A stretch of DNA of 64,000 bases. It comes from Rhineura floridana. Taxonomy: Eukaryota > Chordata > Lepidosauria > Squamata > Rhineuridae. Both the position numbers and the translations under genes were made by a program. This document shows, piece by piece, positions 56,901 through 64,000 of this stretch (position 1 is its first letter; each line of letters starts with the position of its first letter). Where the stretch lies: assembly GCF_030035675.1 (NCBI RefSeq), contig NC_084489.1, forward strand, positions 71,887,365-71,951,364. The letters run 5' to 3'. Under the pieces are notes generated by a model. It ran no database searches and was not told the DNA's origin. It worked only from the letters and a program-made list of their open reading frames with translations.

Positions 56901-59900
56901 TCCTTGACAGCAAACAATTATTTTAGCTAAGTGCTCATTTAGAAGAATTTGCAAGGGAAACAAAACAAAATGACGTACCTCGAATCCACCAATAACCAGG
57001 AGGGCATTGATATTATGAGTTCGCATTTGCTCTGCAATCTTTTCCATATACTTTCCAGGAAGCGTACTAAAACATATATGTTAAAAAGGTTTTCAGCAAG
57101 GCACTTCGGATAAATTGTTAAAAGAGTTTGCTTTTCCACACCACAAGACAGTGCTTTTCAACATTTTAGTTCTATAAAAGTATAAGAGCTACATCCAGTC
57201 ACTAAATTTGCTTCCATGCTGAATGGGTGACACTGTCTCACCCACACACACTTTAACCTCATAAAAATGTAACTGCAATTTAATTTAACCATTATGTTGT
57301 TGTTGTTTTTAAAAAACTGTCTGTTTTCTCCTTATTGTCCATTAAAATCTGTTGCATAGGTAAACATATTTAAATTTCAGGATCAAGTTTTAGAATCGCA
57401 TTCAATCACACCTTTAGCAAGACTTCCTTTTTAGTAAAAGCAAACATGTACTTTAATTGATGAATGAATCATTGCTGTTTGCAATGGGTGAGATGATGCT
57501 GGGAGAGTGGGGAAAAAGTCAGCCTGCCTCAGTAAAGAATGAGAGTTTTTACAAACCATTAATTGGGGACAGAATCCAAGTCTAAGGAACGTTCTGTGTT
57601 TAGCGGGGAAAAGGGGAGTCAGAATAGGTAGAAGAGCATGGCTGTTTTTCTTTTTACTTTTAACAAAGTTGTTCTGAAAAGTATTACGTAGGAAGGGATG
57701 AAATGGAAGGGTCATCTCTCAGCAGAAGAGGAACATAAAAAGGCAACCAAGTACAAGAACATGAATGCATTTATGAATTATTTATTTATGTATTTATTAT
57801 TTGATTTATACCCCACCCTTCCTCCCAGCAAATTTCTAATGTTTTCTTTAAAAGAATATTGCAACTGAAATGAATCTATGAGATAGGAAAAATCATATAT
57901 TTAAATAAATATGATATGAAGAGTTTGAATTACACTGTTCTTTTGCAAATGAAAAGGCACTTTCCATTCGCAGAAGTGATTGAGACCCATCAGAAGCTCC
58001 ACCTGGAGGAAGGTGGGGAAGGCAATTCTCACCAATTCTACGTTGTGAGCTACTTAATAACTGCCTTAATAACCTAAGGCTATTTAATAGCTGTTAAGAA
58101 TAGAATACTAGATTAGACGGGCTTTTGGTCTGATCCAGCAATACTTCTGTTCTTAAATGCCAAACAGATGTCCCACAGCCACATTCAAACATCCTGAGTG
58201 ACTGCCAGCCAGTTTGGATGAACAGAAGAATGGACACAAAATTCTGTCACTGGCATAGAGTTACAATGGCATTTGAGTCTACAGTGTGAATCTAGATAAT
58301 CTTGTGGCAGATTATTGAGATTTTGATAAACAGGATAGTGGAGAATAATCATGGATTTAAACTCATTAAGAATACCCTTATGAAATCCTAGAAGAATAAA
58401 ATTATTTATCATGAGTTATACCATTATGCCCTGATCCAAAATTCTGTAGGGAAATGATCTGTACATGTGAGCACGTTTCCCAATTTATTTAAATGGAGAG
58501 ATCTATATGTTTGCTCAGAGAAATATAGGAACTAACTACATAATATTCCTATTCTATATGAACAACCCATTTAAAATGTTGTTTATTTGCTTGCTTACTA
58601 CTTTTCAAGTGAATCTCACACAGCAGCCATTGACATTGAAATATTAAAATAATAATCATTAATTAAAAACTATGAGCAGAATCCGATGTTGTGTGAACAG
58701 ACTTCTGCTCACACAATAGGACTTCACCTTCCTCTTCTCCCCCTGCAGCTCCTGTGTTTCCCCAAAGTCACCAGTAGGAATGTTTACAATACTTTTTTCC
58801 CCTTTATTGATTGTTGCATCAAGTTTTTATGTAAATCTTCATGCTAAAGTATTGATAAGTAAAAATCAAAATTTGCTGAAATATATAATATGCAATATCA
58901 CATTACCGTTTTGTGCCAAGAATTGATCCGCCTTGGCCAGTCCAACCTCCAACATCTCCCCAGCTGATTTCTTTGATCTAAATTTTTTTAAAAAAGGGGT
59001 TTATTGAGTATTTGAGTTTTGAATTACTATGCTCTTGTTTAGAATACGTATTAATGGACATTTCTGCAATGGATACAAAAGTTAATAGTTGGAGTGGCCC
59101 TCTTTTGGGGTAAGTGGATGTTGACAAAAAGAAAAATCTCAGAAGTGTTCTCAGAATTATTGTTTTTAGAAATTTTGGTTCAGCACCAATTTTATCTAGT
59201 GTGTCAAACAAAAATGCAAGACTGGATGCATTCTTATCAGCTACAGATAAATTTAAGTTTGCCTGAATGTTTTAGTGCTTTTGATCACTAGTCTCCCCTT
59301 ATATTGGGAAGTAGATTAGGCCTAAACGTAATGGTTTGGGAATGAAATTCTGCAGTTCTTGCAAGTGTAACAATGTGGTAAGGATGAGGGAAGAGACACT
59401 CTGAAACATTTAAGCCAATAACATTCTTTCATGGGCTCATAAGCCTACCACATCAGGAACCTCGCAACTGGGTGCACTAAAAACAGAGTATTTCATAAAC
59501 ACTTCTTTAAAGAAAAAACAGAAATCAAACATGCCAACAGATTTTGTGATATACTGTATTTATCTTTCAGCTATAGTTATATAGCATGTTCTTATTTCCA
59601 GATATTTCATACTCCCAGAGCTAGTCCAAAGCAGGCAAACTGCCAAGCATAGGCTCCTGCCAAGGTCATTTAAAAGTGATGCTGACCAAATGTCCAAAAT
59701 CTAATATGGAAGATTTCTCATGATGTATCCAGGAAGCAAATGCTTTTTATAAACATGGTTAATCACATCCTCTTTGATAAGATTTTTAAGGCATTTTAGT
59801 AAGGATAAACCTAGTTCTAGAGTCTCTTTTTGGGGGTGATGTATCAGGTTTACAACATCCTTGCAAATAGTTATTGCTTACCCATGTTTTTATAATATTT

Positions 59901-62900
59901 AAAACTGGATGGTCTTGTCTCTACTAAGAAAGCCCCTGTGGAGGGTGCAATCTGTCATACAGGGACTCCTTGTCATTAGGGTTTAGTGTTCTAGAAATAT
60001 GCCAGACACCCCACCCCCAAGAAATTTCACTAAATTCCCCTCTATAGTTGACAAGTTCTGCCCAAGGAGGATCCTCTTCCCTCCATTCCTATTGTATTTT
60101 GCTTCAGGTAAAATATCAGTGGAAATTCTAGCTCTGATTTCTTTTTAATTCTATTATTTAAAAAAAAAATCCGGGGGTAGTATTAAATCAAAGTACAGTA
60201 TTTGGAATATACAAACCTGCCCTCCAGAAAAGCCTTCAAACCCATCAGTGACAGCAAACATTTTGTGTCCTTCAGTTATACCAATTCTCACGGCAGATCG
60301 AACAGCAGCATTCATCCCAGCTGCCGGAGCACCAACATTTAAAACAGCTACATTGAAGTTAGTCTGCAACAGAAGGAAGACAAAATATCTCCAGGCAAGC
60401 AATGGTAGGCAAAAGTATCATGATCTTACCAAAAAAAGAAAAGGGAAAAGGAAATAATGAATTGTTGACTAAGAGGTTTAAATCAATTTTTAAGGTATAC
60501 CATCAATTTTTCTTTCATGTATTTACTCAACTGTTTTACGTTTTCCAATGTAAACTTCAGCACTAAAATAAAATTATTTAATATTTGTTCAGTGCTGTTA
60601 CATTCATTCTAATACGAATGCTGCTCTATTTAGAAATTATTTTGAAAACTAGGAAAAACAACTAACAATTATCATTATATTTGAATCTTTGGTTTACTTA
60701 CCTTGCTGTTACCCTGTCTACATAGAGGAGTGTATCCACACATAGATGTGTATCAAAAGAAAACAATGTACGCATCTTACCTTCTGAAGATTATCACATT
60801 ATATACAATATAATCAAAATACACCGAAAAACAAAACAGCAGGTAACCAAACGGAGCCTCCCGGTTCAGGACTGTGGTTCGGCCATTCATAGCACTTTAG
60901 CTATTCACAATCAGCAGTATGTCCAAATTAAAATGTCATGCATTGTACTATCCAGTACAGATTCTGACATAACACTAACCCATGAATTTCATACTGAAAC
61001 AAATTTATGTGGAATAGGATCTGTAACCCAAACAACCATTTACATGCAAAGTGTTTTGTGAGCAATGTTGGTTCTTGGGCCACTACAACCAATCTATGTG
61101 ATGCCATTACTGCCATAGCAACTGTCTTGTTGTCCTTTAGATCATTCAGGTGTGGTATATAACAATACACTAGCATCTCCTAAGCATGTCTGATGAGCAC
61201 ATGATGCAAGACATGAATTACAAATTTCAAATGACCACATGATGCAAGACATGAATTACAAATTTCAAATGACCATTGTTCAAATATCAGAACAATGAAT
61301 TTCCTTGAGGAAAGAACAATTTATCACAAAGGATCATCACAAAGGACAATCCAATCTAAAAGACTAAATCAGTAATTACCAGCTGTCAAGAGTGAAAATT
61401 TGGATTCTGGAAAAGCACATGGTAACAGGCCCATATTTCACCCCACTGCCTGATGCCTTATCCCCACCCCAGAACAACATTTCAGCAAAGAGAATGCATA
61501 TTCCCCTGGATCTTCTCTCTGTGAAAGCTGGAGTGGCTCCCTGGAGATCCGGGGCCCTTAGAATCATCCTCACTTCACCTATTCTCTCACAGGCTCTGGA
61601 AATTACTCTGTTCTTACACCTGTTGCAGAAATGGCTGAAATTCTCATAGGCCTGCCAGCTTCTGGGGCATAAATACAACATTAGAGCCATTTCAAGGCTG
61701 TTTTAAAGAATGATCTGCCTATTACAATTCTCAGAAAGCAGAAAATAAATCTAACAGCACCCTCTACTCATGCTCACTGTATCTTCACAAAAATGGCAGC
61801 CCTAAAGAGAGTGTGGTAATAGGTCAGGTCTCAAATGGAGCCTCTTATATCACTTGTTGTAGGCAAAATGAGGCAGCCTCACAGCAAGTAATATTTTTGG
61901 AGGACCATGTCTGTCAATGAAATCATATAAAAAGAGTGGAACTGAAGAGGAGGGATAGAAAGTGTTTAAAGTAGTATTTCAATTGATTTTATCACCGGAG
62001 CACATGTTCTTTTTTTTACCATCTCTAAAGGCTGCAATGAGTTGGTACTTTTTGCATTTTCTACAGAATTCTTTAAACTTCACAAGAATCACTTCTTATA
62101 CACTTTATTAAAGCTTTTGCTAAGGCACACTTGGCGTAAATCAAGAATGTGGTAAAACTGGAGAAAAGTGCCTGAGCATATTTGTTGTGCAGCTTTAAGC
62201 AAAGAAGTACACCGTTGTAAAGACAAAAAAACCCCAACCATACAGCAAATTATTGCCATGCAAAAAGAATAGTAGAGTCCCCAAACCTAACAGGCAATAG
62301 AGCTTGCTAAGGTTAATCTTTTGTTGTCATATTTAATTATGTATTTATTTACATACACACACACATATATTTACACACATACATCTAGACACACACAAAC
62401 ACATATATATCCCGCCCTTCCTCCCATGAGCACACTACATGAGATACCATCCTGTTAAAGAGAACAGAACAATTTAAAAGGAATATTATGACTTCAGATA
62501 TTTACTACTTATCCAGCCATTATACAAAACCAGTATGTATTTCTCCCAACATACATTTTATTTATTTATTTGATTTATTATCTGATTTATATCCTGCCCT
62601 TCCTCCCAGCAGGAGCCCAGTACATAGCACCAAGTAAAGCCTTGTTTTGCTCAGTTGACCAATCGGACCACCACCGTAATTTAAATATGATGAAAACTGC
62701 TAAAATGTTCTGGAAACTTTTTTCATGTAAACATTTTGCCCAATGGAGCTTGCTCCATGTGGATGCATTGTGTCTGTCATGCCTTAATTTTCATGTATGG
62801 GCCACCTCATACATCAGTGGTGTGTGTAAGAGCTGCGCCTGTGTCACATGGTCCTATGCTATTCCAATTAGCATATGATTCAGAACTAAGAAACGTCTTC

Positions 62901-63675
62901 TTCTGCAAGTGTGTAAACTCGCTTGCTCTGAAATAAAAGGTGTACTTCAGACACACTCTTGAATGTTACATAGGCATGTCATTGGTTATCTTTGTAATTG
63001 AAGACAGACTAAGACCTTTCAGAAAAAGGTAATAAAAACCAGGAAATAAATACAGCAATCTAGTATGTTTACAAAATGTGTATCATTGCCTACCATGCTT
63101 CAACTCCATAGTCAGTTATACTAAACTAAGTAGCAGGTGTTTCCATGGACACAGATTTGCAAATCTAGGTTTGTTGATGTTGCTTTTAGATTTCTGCTCA
63201 ACAAAACATGCATAGAGTGGCCTACTTTACAGAAGACAGTCCTCTATTTGAAAACTGCCCAGTCCAAGACCATTTTAAAGAAAAATAACCATAAGGGGAG
63301 CAAGCAGAAGCCTTGAACTTGCCCATCAACAGTTAACACTTGGACAGCAGACTGAAAAGGCACAAAAGTCACCTGTTCATAGTCTTTCCCACTGTGGCAA
63401 GATGTACTATAGTTTTGTGTAAATATTAGCAAATATTTTTAAATTTGCATCTATACAAATATATTAGCATATTCAGTTTTTATGCCGTCTGCATCCTCTT
63501 TTTTTGGTGATGCATTTCCTCTTTTCTGGCATTTTATAAGTGGCCACCCTAAGCATACAGGAATGAAGAACAAACCAGACAACTTGACAATTACATAAGA
63601 AGTACCTTGGGAAGGTCAGCCGCTGATTTTTTGGTAGACAACAGCTTGTAAGTATTCAAGTTGTTCTCAAAACTC
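32791..63675 (-). CDS. PFKP: PFKP, ATP-dependent 6-phosphofructokinase platelet type (C-terminal half, with an alternative exon pair)
   Basis: Phosphorylates fructose-6-phosphate to fructose-1,6-bisphosphate, the committed step of glycolysis; acts as a cytosolic tetramer. Exons in the window, in - strand order: 63606-63675, 60217-60363, 58907-58977, 56979-57066, then 55618-55770 or 42094-42246, then 39250-39414, 37448-37509, 36563-36674, 35825-35924, 34265-34370, 32791-32929. With one alternative exon they give 403 residues plus a stop in one frame, matching human PFKP (784 aa, recalled) from about residue 390 on. This is the duplicated C-terminal half that lost catalysis and became the allosteric (fructose-2,6-bisphosphate and related effectors) half. 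PFKP rather than PFKM or PFKL is called from synteny with PITRM1 and from the C-terminal block [13 protein letters not shown]. The ATP-binding N-terminal half lies beyond the right edge. Confidence 0.96.
32930..34264. other. PFKP last intron, no recognised element
   Basis: Unremarkable intron sequence between exons P10 and P11. I see no gene or clear repeat. Confidence 0.45.
34265..34370 (-). CDS. PFKP: PFKP exon P10
   Basis: Encodes [20 protein letters not shown] then [15 protein letters not shown] plus two bases of Glu. [16 protein letters not shown] is the PFKM/PFKL type; human PFKP has KKFTTDDSICVLGI as I recall. The acceptor tttaaag is A-rich at its end but follows a T-rich tract; donor gtaagt. 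Flanking phases fit exactly. Confidence 0.93.
34910..35012. repeat. Palindromic MITE (diverged)
   Basis: Reads ggactagccaacctggtaca, ttccagatgttttgaacttt and inverted agcagcaggttgactactct. Confidence 0.6.
35825..35924 (-). CDS. PFKP: PFKP exon P9
   Basis: Encodes [20 protein letters not shown] then [13 protein letters not shown]. The last part resembles PFKM and PFKL (LSxKLKExYR) more than human PFKP (ITAKLKEARG). Acceptor ttcacag, donor gtgagg. Confidence 0.95.
36563..36674 (-). CDS. PFKP: PFKP exon P8
   Basis: Encodes [20 protein letters not shown] then [17 protein letters not shown]. The HMQQ block matches an effector-contact segment of human PFKP. Acceptor gtacag, donor gtaagc. Confidence 0.96.
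37010..37350 (-). mobile_element. SINE, tRNA-Ala-like family (diverged)
   Basis: Reads catatgcagctgccctataa, tcaggcccaatgtcagcatt and, further right, gatgtcagggatcaaacctg, cactttgtcactgaaccaag, an inverted head. The middle is expanded or interrupted. Confidence 0.5.
37448..37509 (-). CDS. PFKP: PFKP exon P7
   Basis: Encodes [20 protein letters not shown] plus two bases of Arg. Acceptor ttatag, donor gtaagt. Confidence 0.96.
38615..38728. repeat. Palindromic MITE (diverged)
   Basis: Starts caacaggggtggtatggatg and ends ctctggagggccacaggttc, cctatcctt. Confidence 0.65.
39250..39414 (-). CDS. PFKP: PFKP exon P6
   Basis: Encodes [40 protein letters not shown] to FDIRELQ (55 codons). TKRR and MGG match effector-binding residues of human PFKP. 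Acceptor gctag, donor gtatgc. It accepts P5a or P5b in phase 0. Confidence 0.97.
39797..39888. repeat. Short palindromic repeat (gactgcaatccta family)
   Basis: Inverted arms gactgcaatcctaacctta, cttacctggaagtaagcccc and ggacttacttctaagaagac, ggctaggattgtgctgtcag. Likely a MITE; target duplication not identified. Confidence 0.7.
40254..40369. mobile_element. hAT-type MITE, copy 2, with perfect 8-bp TSD
   Basis: A 116-bp palindrome starting CAGAGCTTGGAAAAGTTAC and ending GTAACTTTTCCAAGCTCTG. Flanked by ATATGTTC at 40246-40253 and 40370-40377. Same family as 9697-9813. Confidence 0.92.
41005..41150. repeat. Palindromic MITE, hAT-like ends
   Basis: Starts ccaggagtggggtaccttcg and ends acatctggaggaccaaagat, tccccacactg. 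Confidence 0.7.
41335..41795. other. GC-rich, CpG-containing block of unknown nature
   Basis: Stands out from its AT-rich surroundings: gctccgagcgactgcagcag, cgaaaccgccacagcgagta, ccgctgttgcaaagcagaga, then ttcggacgctagatggcgct. It could be part of an unrecognised transposable element (perhaps a LINE 5' UTR) or an intronic CpG block. No open frame of note. It begins about 300 bp past alternative exon P5b. Confidence 0.35.
42094..42246 (-). CDS. PFKP: PFKP alternative exon P5b (divergent, PFKL-like version)
   Basis: 153 bp, 51 codons, phase 0 at both ends, no stop. Encodes [51 protein letters not shown]. It is 31/51 identical to P5a with no length change. Acceptor ctacttcag follows a pyrimidine tract; donor gtaaga. 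The order in the gene is P4, P5a, P5b, P6, so P5b can replace P5a without a frame change. It shares [21 protein letters not shown] with recalled human PFKL, so it is not a recent copy of P5a. An inactive remnant is unlikely because frame, both splice sites and the effector-binding loop are all kept. Confidence 0.88.
44050..44295 (+). repeat. Repeat module with (TAAA)n tail
   Basis: Long copy: ttttttaaaaactgttttgt, ttgtttgccgccctgggctc, ctgctgggaggaagggcagc, ending in aaataaataaataaataaaa. Best example of this module in the window. Confidence 0.7.
44296..44400 (-). mobile_element. tRNA-SINE fragment (MIR-like body and head)
   Basis: Reads cagcaaggtaggtcaggtta, gagcttgatggctgaatggg, gatttgcgctcagtctccct, tccacaccacacta, an inverted head. 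Confidence 0.55.
45285..46835 (-). mobile_element. CR1/L2-superfamily LINE, internally deleted
   Basis: On the - strand, 46725 to 46468 encodes endonuclease-like [20 protein letters not shown] then [14 protein letters not shown]. About 45720 to 45600 carries the reverse-transcriptase block [20 protein letters not shown]. The last 300 bp match CR1 3' sequence (gaggttatctactccaaccc on +). Endonuclease and reverse transcriptase are much closer than in a whole element and frames are broken, so it is a dead, shortened copy. Confidence 0.82.
47195..49560 (-). pseudogene. LINE ORF2 (endonuclease plus partial reverse transcriptase)
   Basis: Endonuclease (about 49560-48900) interrupted by one TAG at 49186-49188. 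Linker and reverse-transcriptase N-part lie at 49038-47785. The C-terminal zinc-knuckle region is in a shifted frame at 47857-47195. The reverse-transcriptase palm between FRKG and the C-terminal part is deleted at about 47800, so this copy cannot make an active enzyme. Confidence 0.82.
49564..51688 (-). pseudogene. LINE ORF1-like region
   Basis: Three open pieces: 51688-51269 (basic N-terminus [12 protein letters not shown]), 51300-50566 (Lys-rich [12 protein letters not shown]) and about 50565-49564 ([20 protein letters not shown], possibly an RRM-like RNA-binding fold). The first two are in different frames; the last two share a frame and are split by one TGA. No recognisable CCHC zinc finger. 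Probably the nucleic-acid chaperone protein of the element. Confidence 0.7.
51965..52150 (+). mobile_element. Older L2-like LINE copy, left part
   Basis: tattccatctggggattagt, aggaaagggcctgaaaacaa and ctttt atacaaattt are a diverged version of 52297-52370 in the neighbouring copy (ctagcgataattaggaaagg, gccattgtataaatct). The piece breaks off where the younger copy begins. Confidence 0.65.
52150..53040 (+). mobile_element. Younger L2-like LINE copy, 5'-truncated
   Basis: An open frame (52190-52828) encodes the reverse-transcriptase C-terminal part: [76 protein letters not shown]. The 3' UTR follows, ending gctcttcttatgttcttatg ttctta. It is open over 212 codons, so it is younger than its neighbours. 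It is not a host gene. Confidence 0.88.
53041..53660 (+). mobile_element. Older L2-like LINE copy, right part
   Basis: ttggatattgtagagttgga, acaggtacagaaaagggcaa, ctgaaatgatcaagaggttt parallels 52430-52480 of the younger copy. Further on, tcatgaaagatgagtctatc aag and ggcttccccacaacagg follow in the same order. It continues the piece at 51965-52150. Confidence 0.7.
55618..55770 (-). CDS. PFKP: PFKP alternative exon P5a (canonical PFKP-like version)
   Basis: 153 bp, 51 codons, phase 0 at both ends. Encodes [51 protein letters not shown]. This is close to the human PFKP sequence. It carries the TVSNN loop, which in human PFKP binds the phosphates of fructose-2,6-bisphosphate (recalled as residues near 538-542). 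Acceptor cccattag, donor gtaagt. A second version of the same exon lies 13.4 kb downstream on the - strand. Confidence 0.96.
56979..57066 (-). CDS. PFKP: PFKP exon P4
   Basis: Encodes [20 protein letters not shown] then ALLVIGGFE after the last base of Arg. It ends in phase 0, so it can join either alternative exon P5a or P5b. Acceptor ttttag, donor gtacgt. Confidence 0.96.
57775..57832 (-). repeat. Repeat module fragment, (TTTA)n plus cccacccttcctcccagca
   Basis: Short inverted copy of the module at 44050. Confidence 0.6.
58000..58160 (+). mobile_element. L2-like LINE 3' tail (old)
   Basis: Reads gaatactagattagacgggc, ttttggtctgatccagcaat, acttctgttcttaa, a diverged family end. Confidence 0.6.
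58907..58977 (-). CDS. PFKP: PFKP exon P3
   Basis: Encodes [20 protein letters not shown] then GTK plus two bases of Arg. Acceptor tttag, donor gtaatg. Confidence 0.96.
60217..60363 (-). CDS. PFKP: PFKP exon P2
   Basis: Encodes [20 protein letters not shown] to [10 protein letters not shown] (49 codons). It holds the GAPAAGMN loop, the C-half counterpart of the ATP-site GGDAQGMN loop. Acceptor ttgcag; donor gtttgt is less usual. Confidence 0.96.
61199..61274. repeat. Perfect 38-bp tandem duplication
   Basis: The unit starting acatgatgcaagacatgaat and ending atttcaaatgacc occurs at 61199-61236 and again at 61237-61274 with no difference. Confidence 0.93.
62350..62435 (-). repeat. (CA/TA)n run plus tatcccgcccttcctcccat module
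   Basis: Alternating acacac/atatat sequence followed by the inverted module fragment cccgcccttcctcccat. Confidence 0.6.
62555..62630 (-). repeat. Repeat module fragment with (TTTA)n
   Basis: Reads tttatttatttatttgattt, atcctgcccttcctcccagc, aggagcccagt, an inverted copy of the module at 44050. Confidence 0.7.
63606..63675 (-). CDS. PFKP: PFKP exon P1 (first in window), inter-half linker
   Basis: Encodes [20 protein letters not shown] then LPK after one base of Arg. Human has SFAGNLNTYKRLAIKLP here. This is the helix and linker joining the two PFK halves. Acceptor ctacag, donor gtactt on the - strand. Confidence 0.93.
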
Positions 63676-64000
63676 CTGTAGAACACACAATTATTTTCAT
63701 GCAGTTTTAATAATAAAGCTATTTCTCACTATTAGAAAACGTTGAGAGGTATTTTTCTGACTTAAAAAGAAACTCAGAGCATTTAGTAACTATGTATATT
63801 TCCTGGTTACTTTAGCCATTGCTAATCTTGGTAGCTTATTTTAAAACCATTACAATTCTTTCTTTTGAAACAGTGATTGCATCCATTGGTGTCTCTGTGC
63901 TGACATAAGGCACTTTGAGTGTCAGCAAAAGGGGGAGTGAGGTTTTTTTCCACCAATTCCCCTTCCCCCATAATCTGCTTTAGCAAGCCAGGGCACATTC

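Larger units (their letters stand above)
60364..63605. other. PFKP intron between P1 and P2
   Basis: Apart from a 38-bp tandem duplication (61199-61274), a CA/TA-rich run and two module fragments near 62400 and 62590, I see nothing recognisable. No second copy of a flanking exon was found here by eye. Confidence 0.5.

Noticed and set aside
1-64000. Retroviral, LTR, Polinton or Penelope-type elements, CRISPR arrays or bacterial genes
   Set aside because: None was recognised by eye on either strand; all reverse-transcriptase traces belong to non-LTR LINEs.

Overview
This window is vertebrate nuclear DNA, almost certainly from a squamate reptile (lizard-like). It holds the 3' parts of two convergent host genes. 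PITRM1 (mitochondrial presequence protease) runs on the + strand from the left edge to a stop codon ending at 30858. PFKP (platelet-type 6-phosphofructokinase) runs on the - strand from the right edge to a stop codon at 32791-32793. The two face each other tail to tail, as they do in other vertebrates as far as I recall. The squamate call rests on the repeats: a BovB (RTE) LINE 3' end, tRNA-derived SINEs ending in a BovB-like tail, CR1 and L2-like LINEs, and many short palindromic MITEs.

Left half (1-31.3 kb): 21 PITRM1 exons give 826 codons plus a stop with no frame break. The first exons, carrying the mitochondrial targeting peptide and the zinc-binding HxxEH motif, lie outside the window. 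The introns are full of repeats, including a CpG-rich CT/CG tandem array at 8.67-9.25 kb. The intergenic gap (about 31.3-32.4 kb) is short and holds a CR1 fragment and a palindromic MITE.

Right half (32.4-63.7 kb): PFKP exons cover the C-terminal, allosteric half of the enzyme (about 403 residues). The first half of the gene lies beyond the right edge. The most interesting feature is a pair of alternative versions of one PFKP exon, at 55618-55770 and 42094-42246. Both are exactly 153 bp, both are in phase 0-0, both have good splice sites and both are open. They encode 51-residue segments with 31 of 51 residues identical. The segment includes the T(V/I)SNN loop that, in human PFKP, binds the activator fructose-2,6-bisphosphate. 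The downstream copy looks closer to liver-type PFKL than to PFKP. This is what a mutually exclusive exon pair would look like.

The 13.4-kb intron between the two exons holds a nest of LINEs. One is a 4.96-kb APE-type non-LTR element with a perfect 13-bp target-site duplication and no reverse-transcriptase core. Beside it are a CR1/L2-like copy on the - strand and a younger L2-like copy sitting inside an older one of the same family.

I recognised no retrovirus, LTR element, Polinton, CRISPR array, functional tRNA or rRNA in this window. Family names for repeats are from memory and pattern, not from a database search. Repeat edges are approximate unless terminal repeats or target duplications are quoted.
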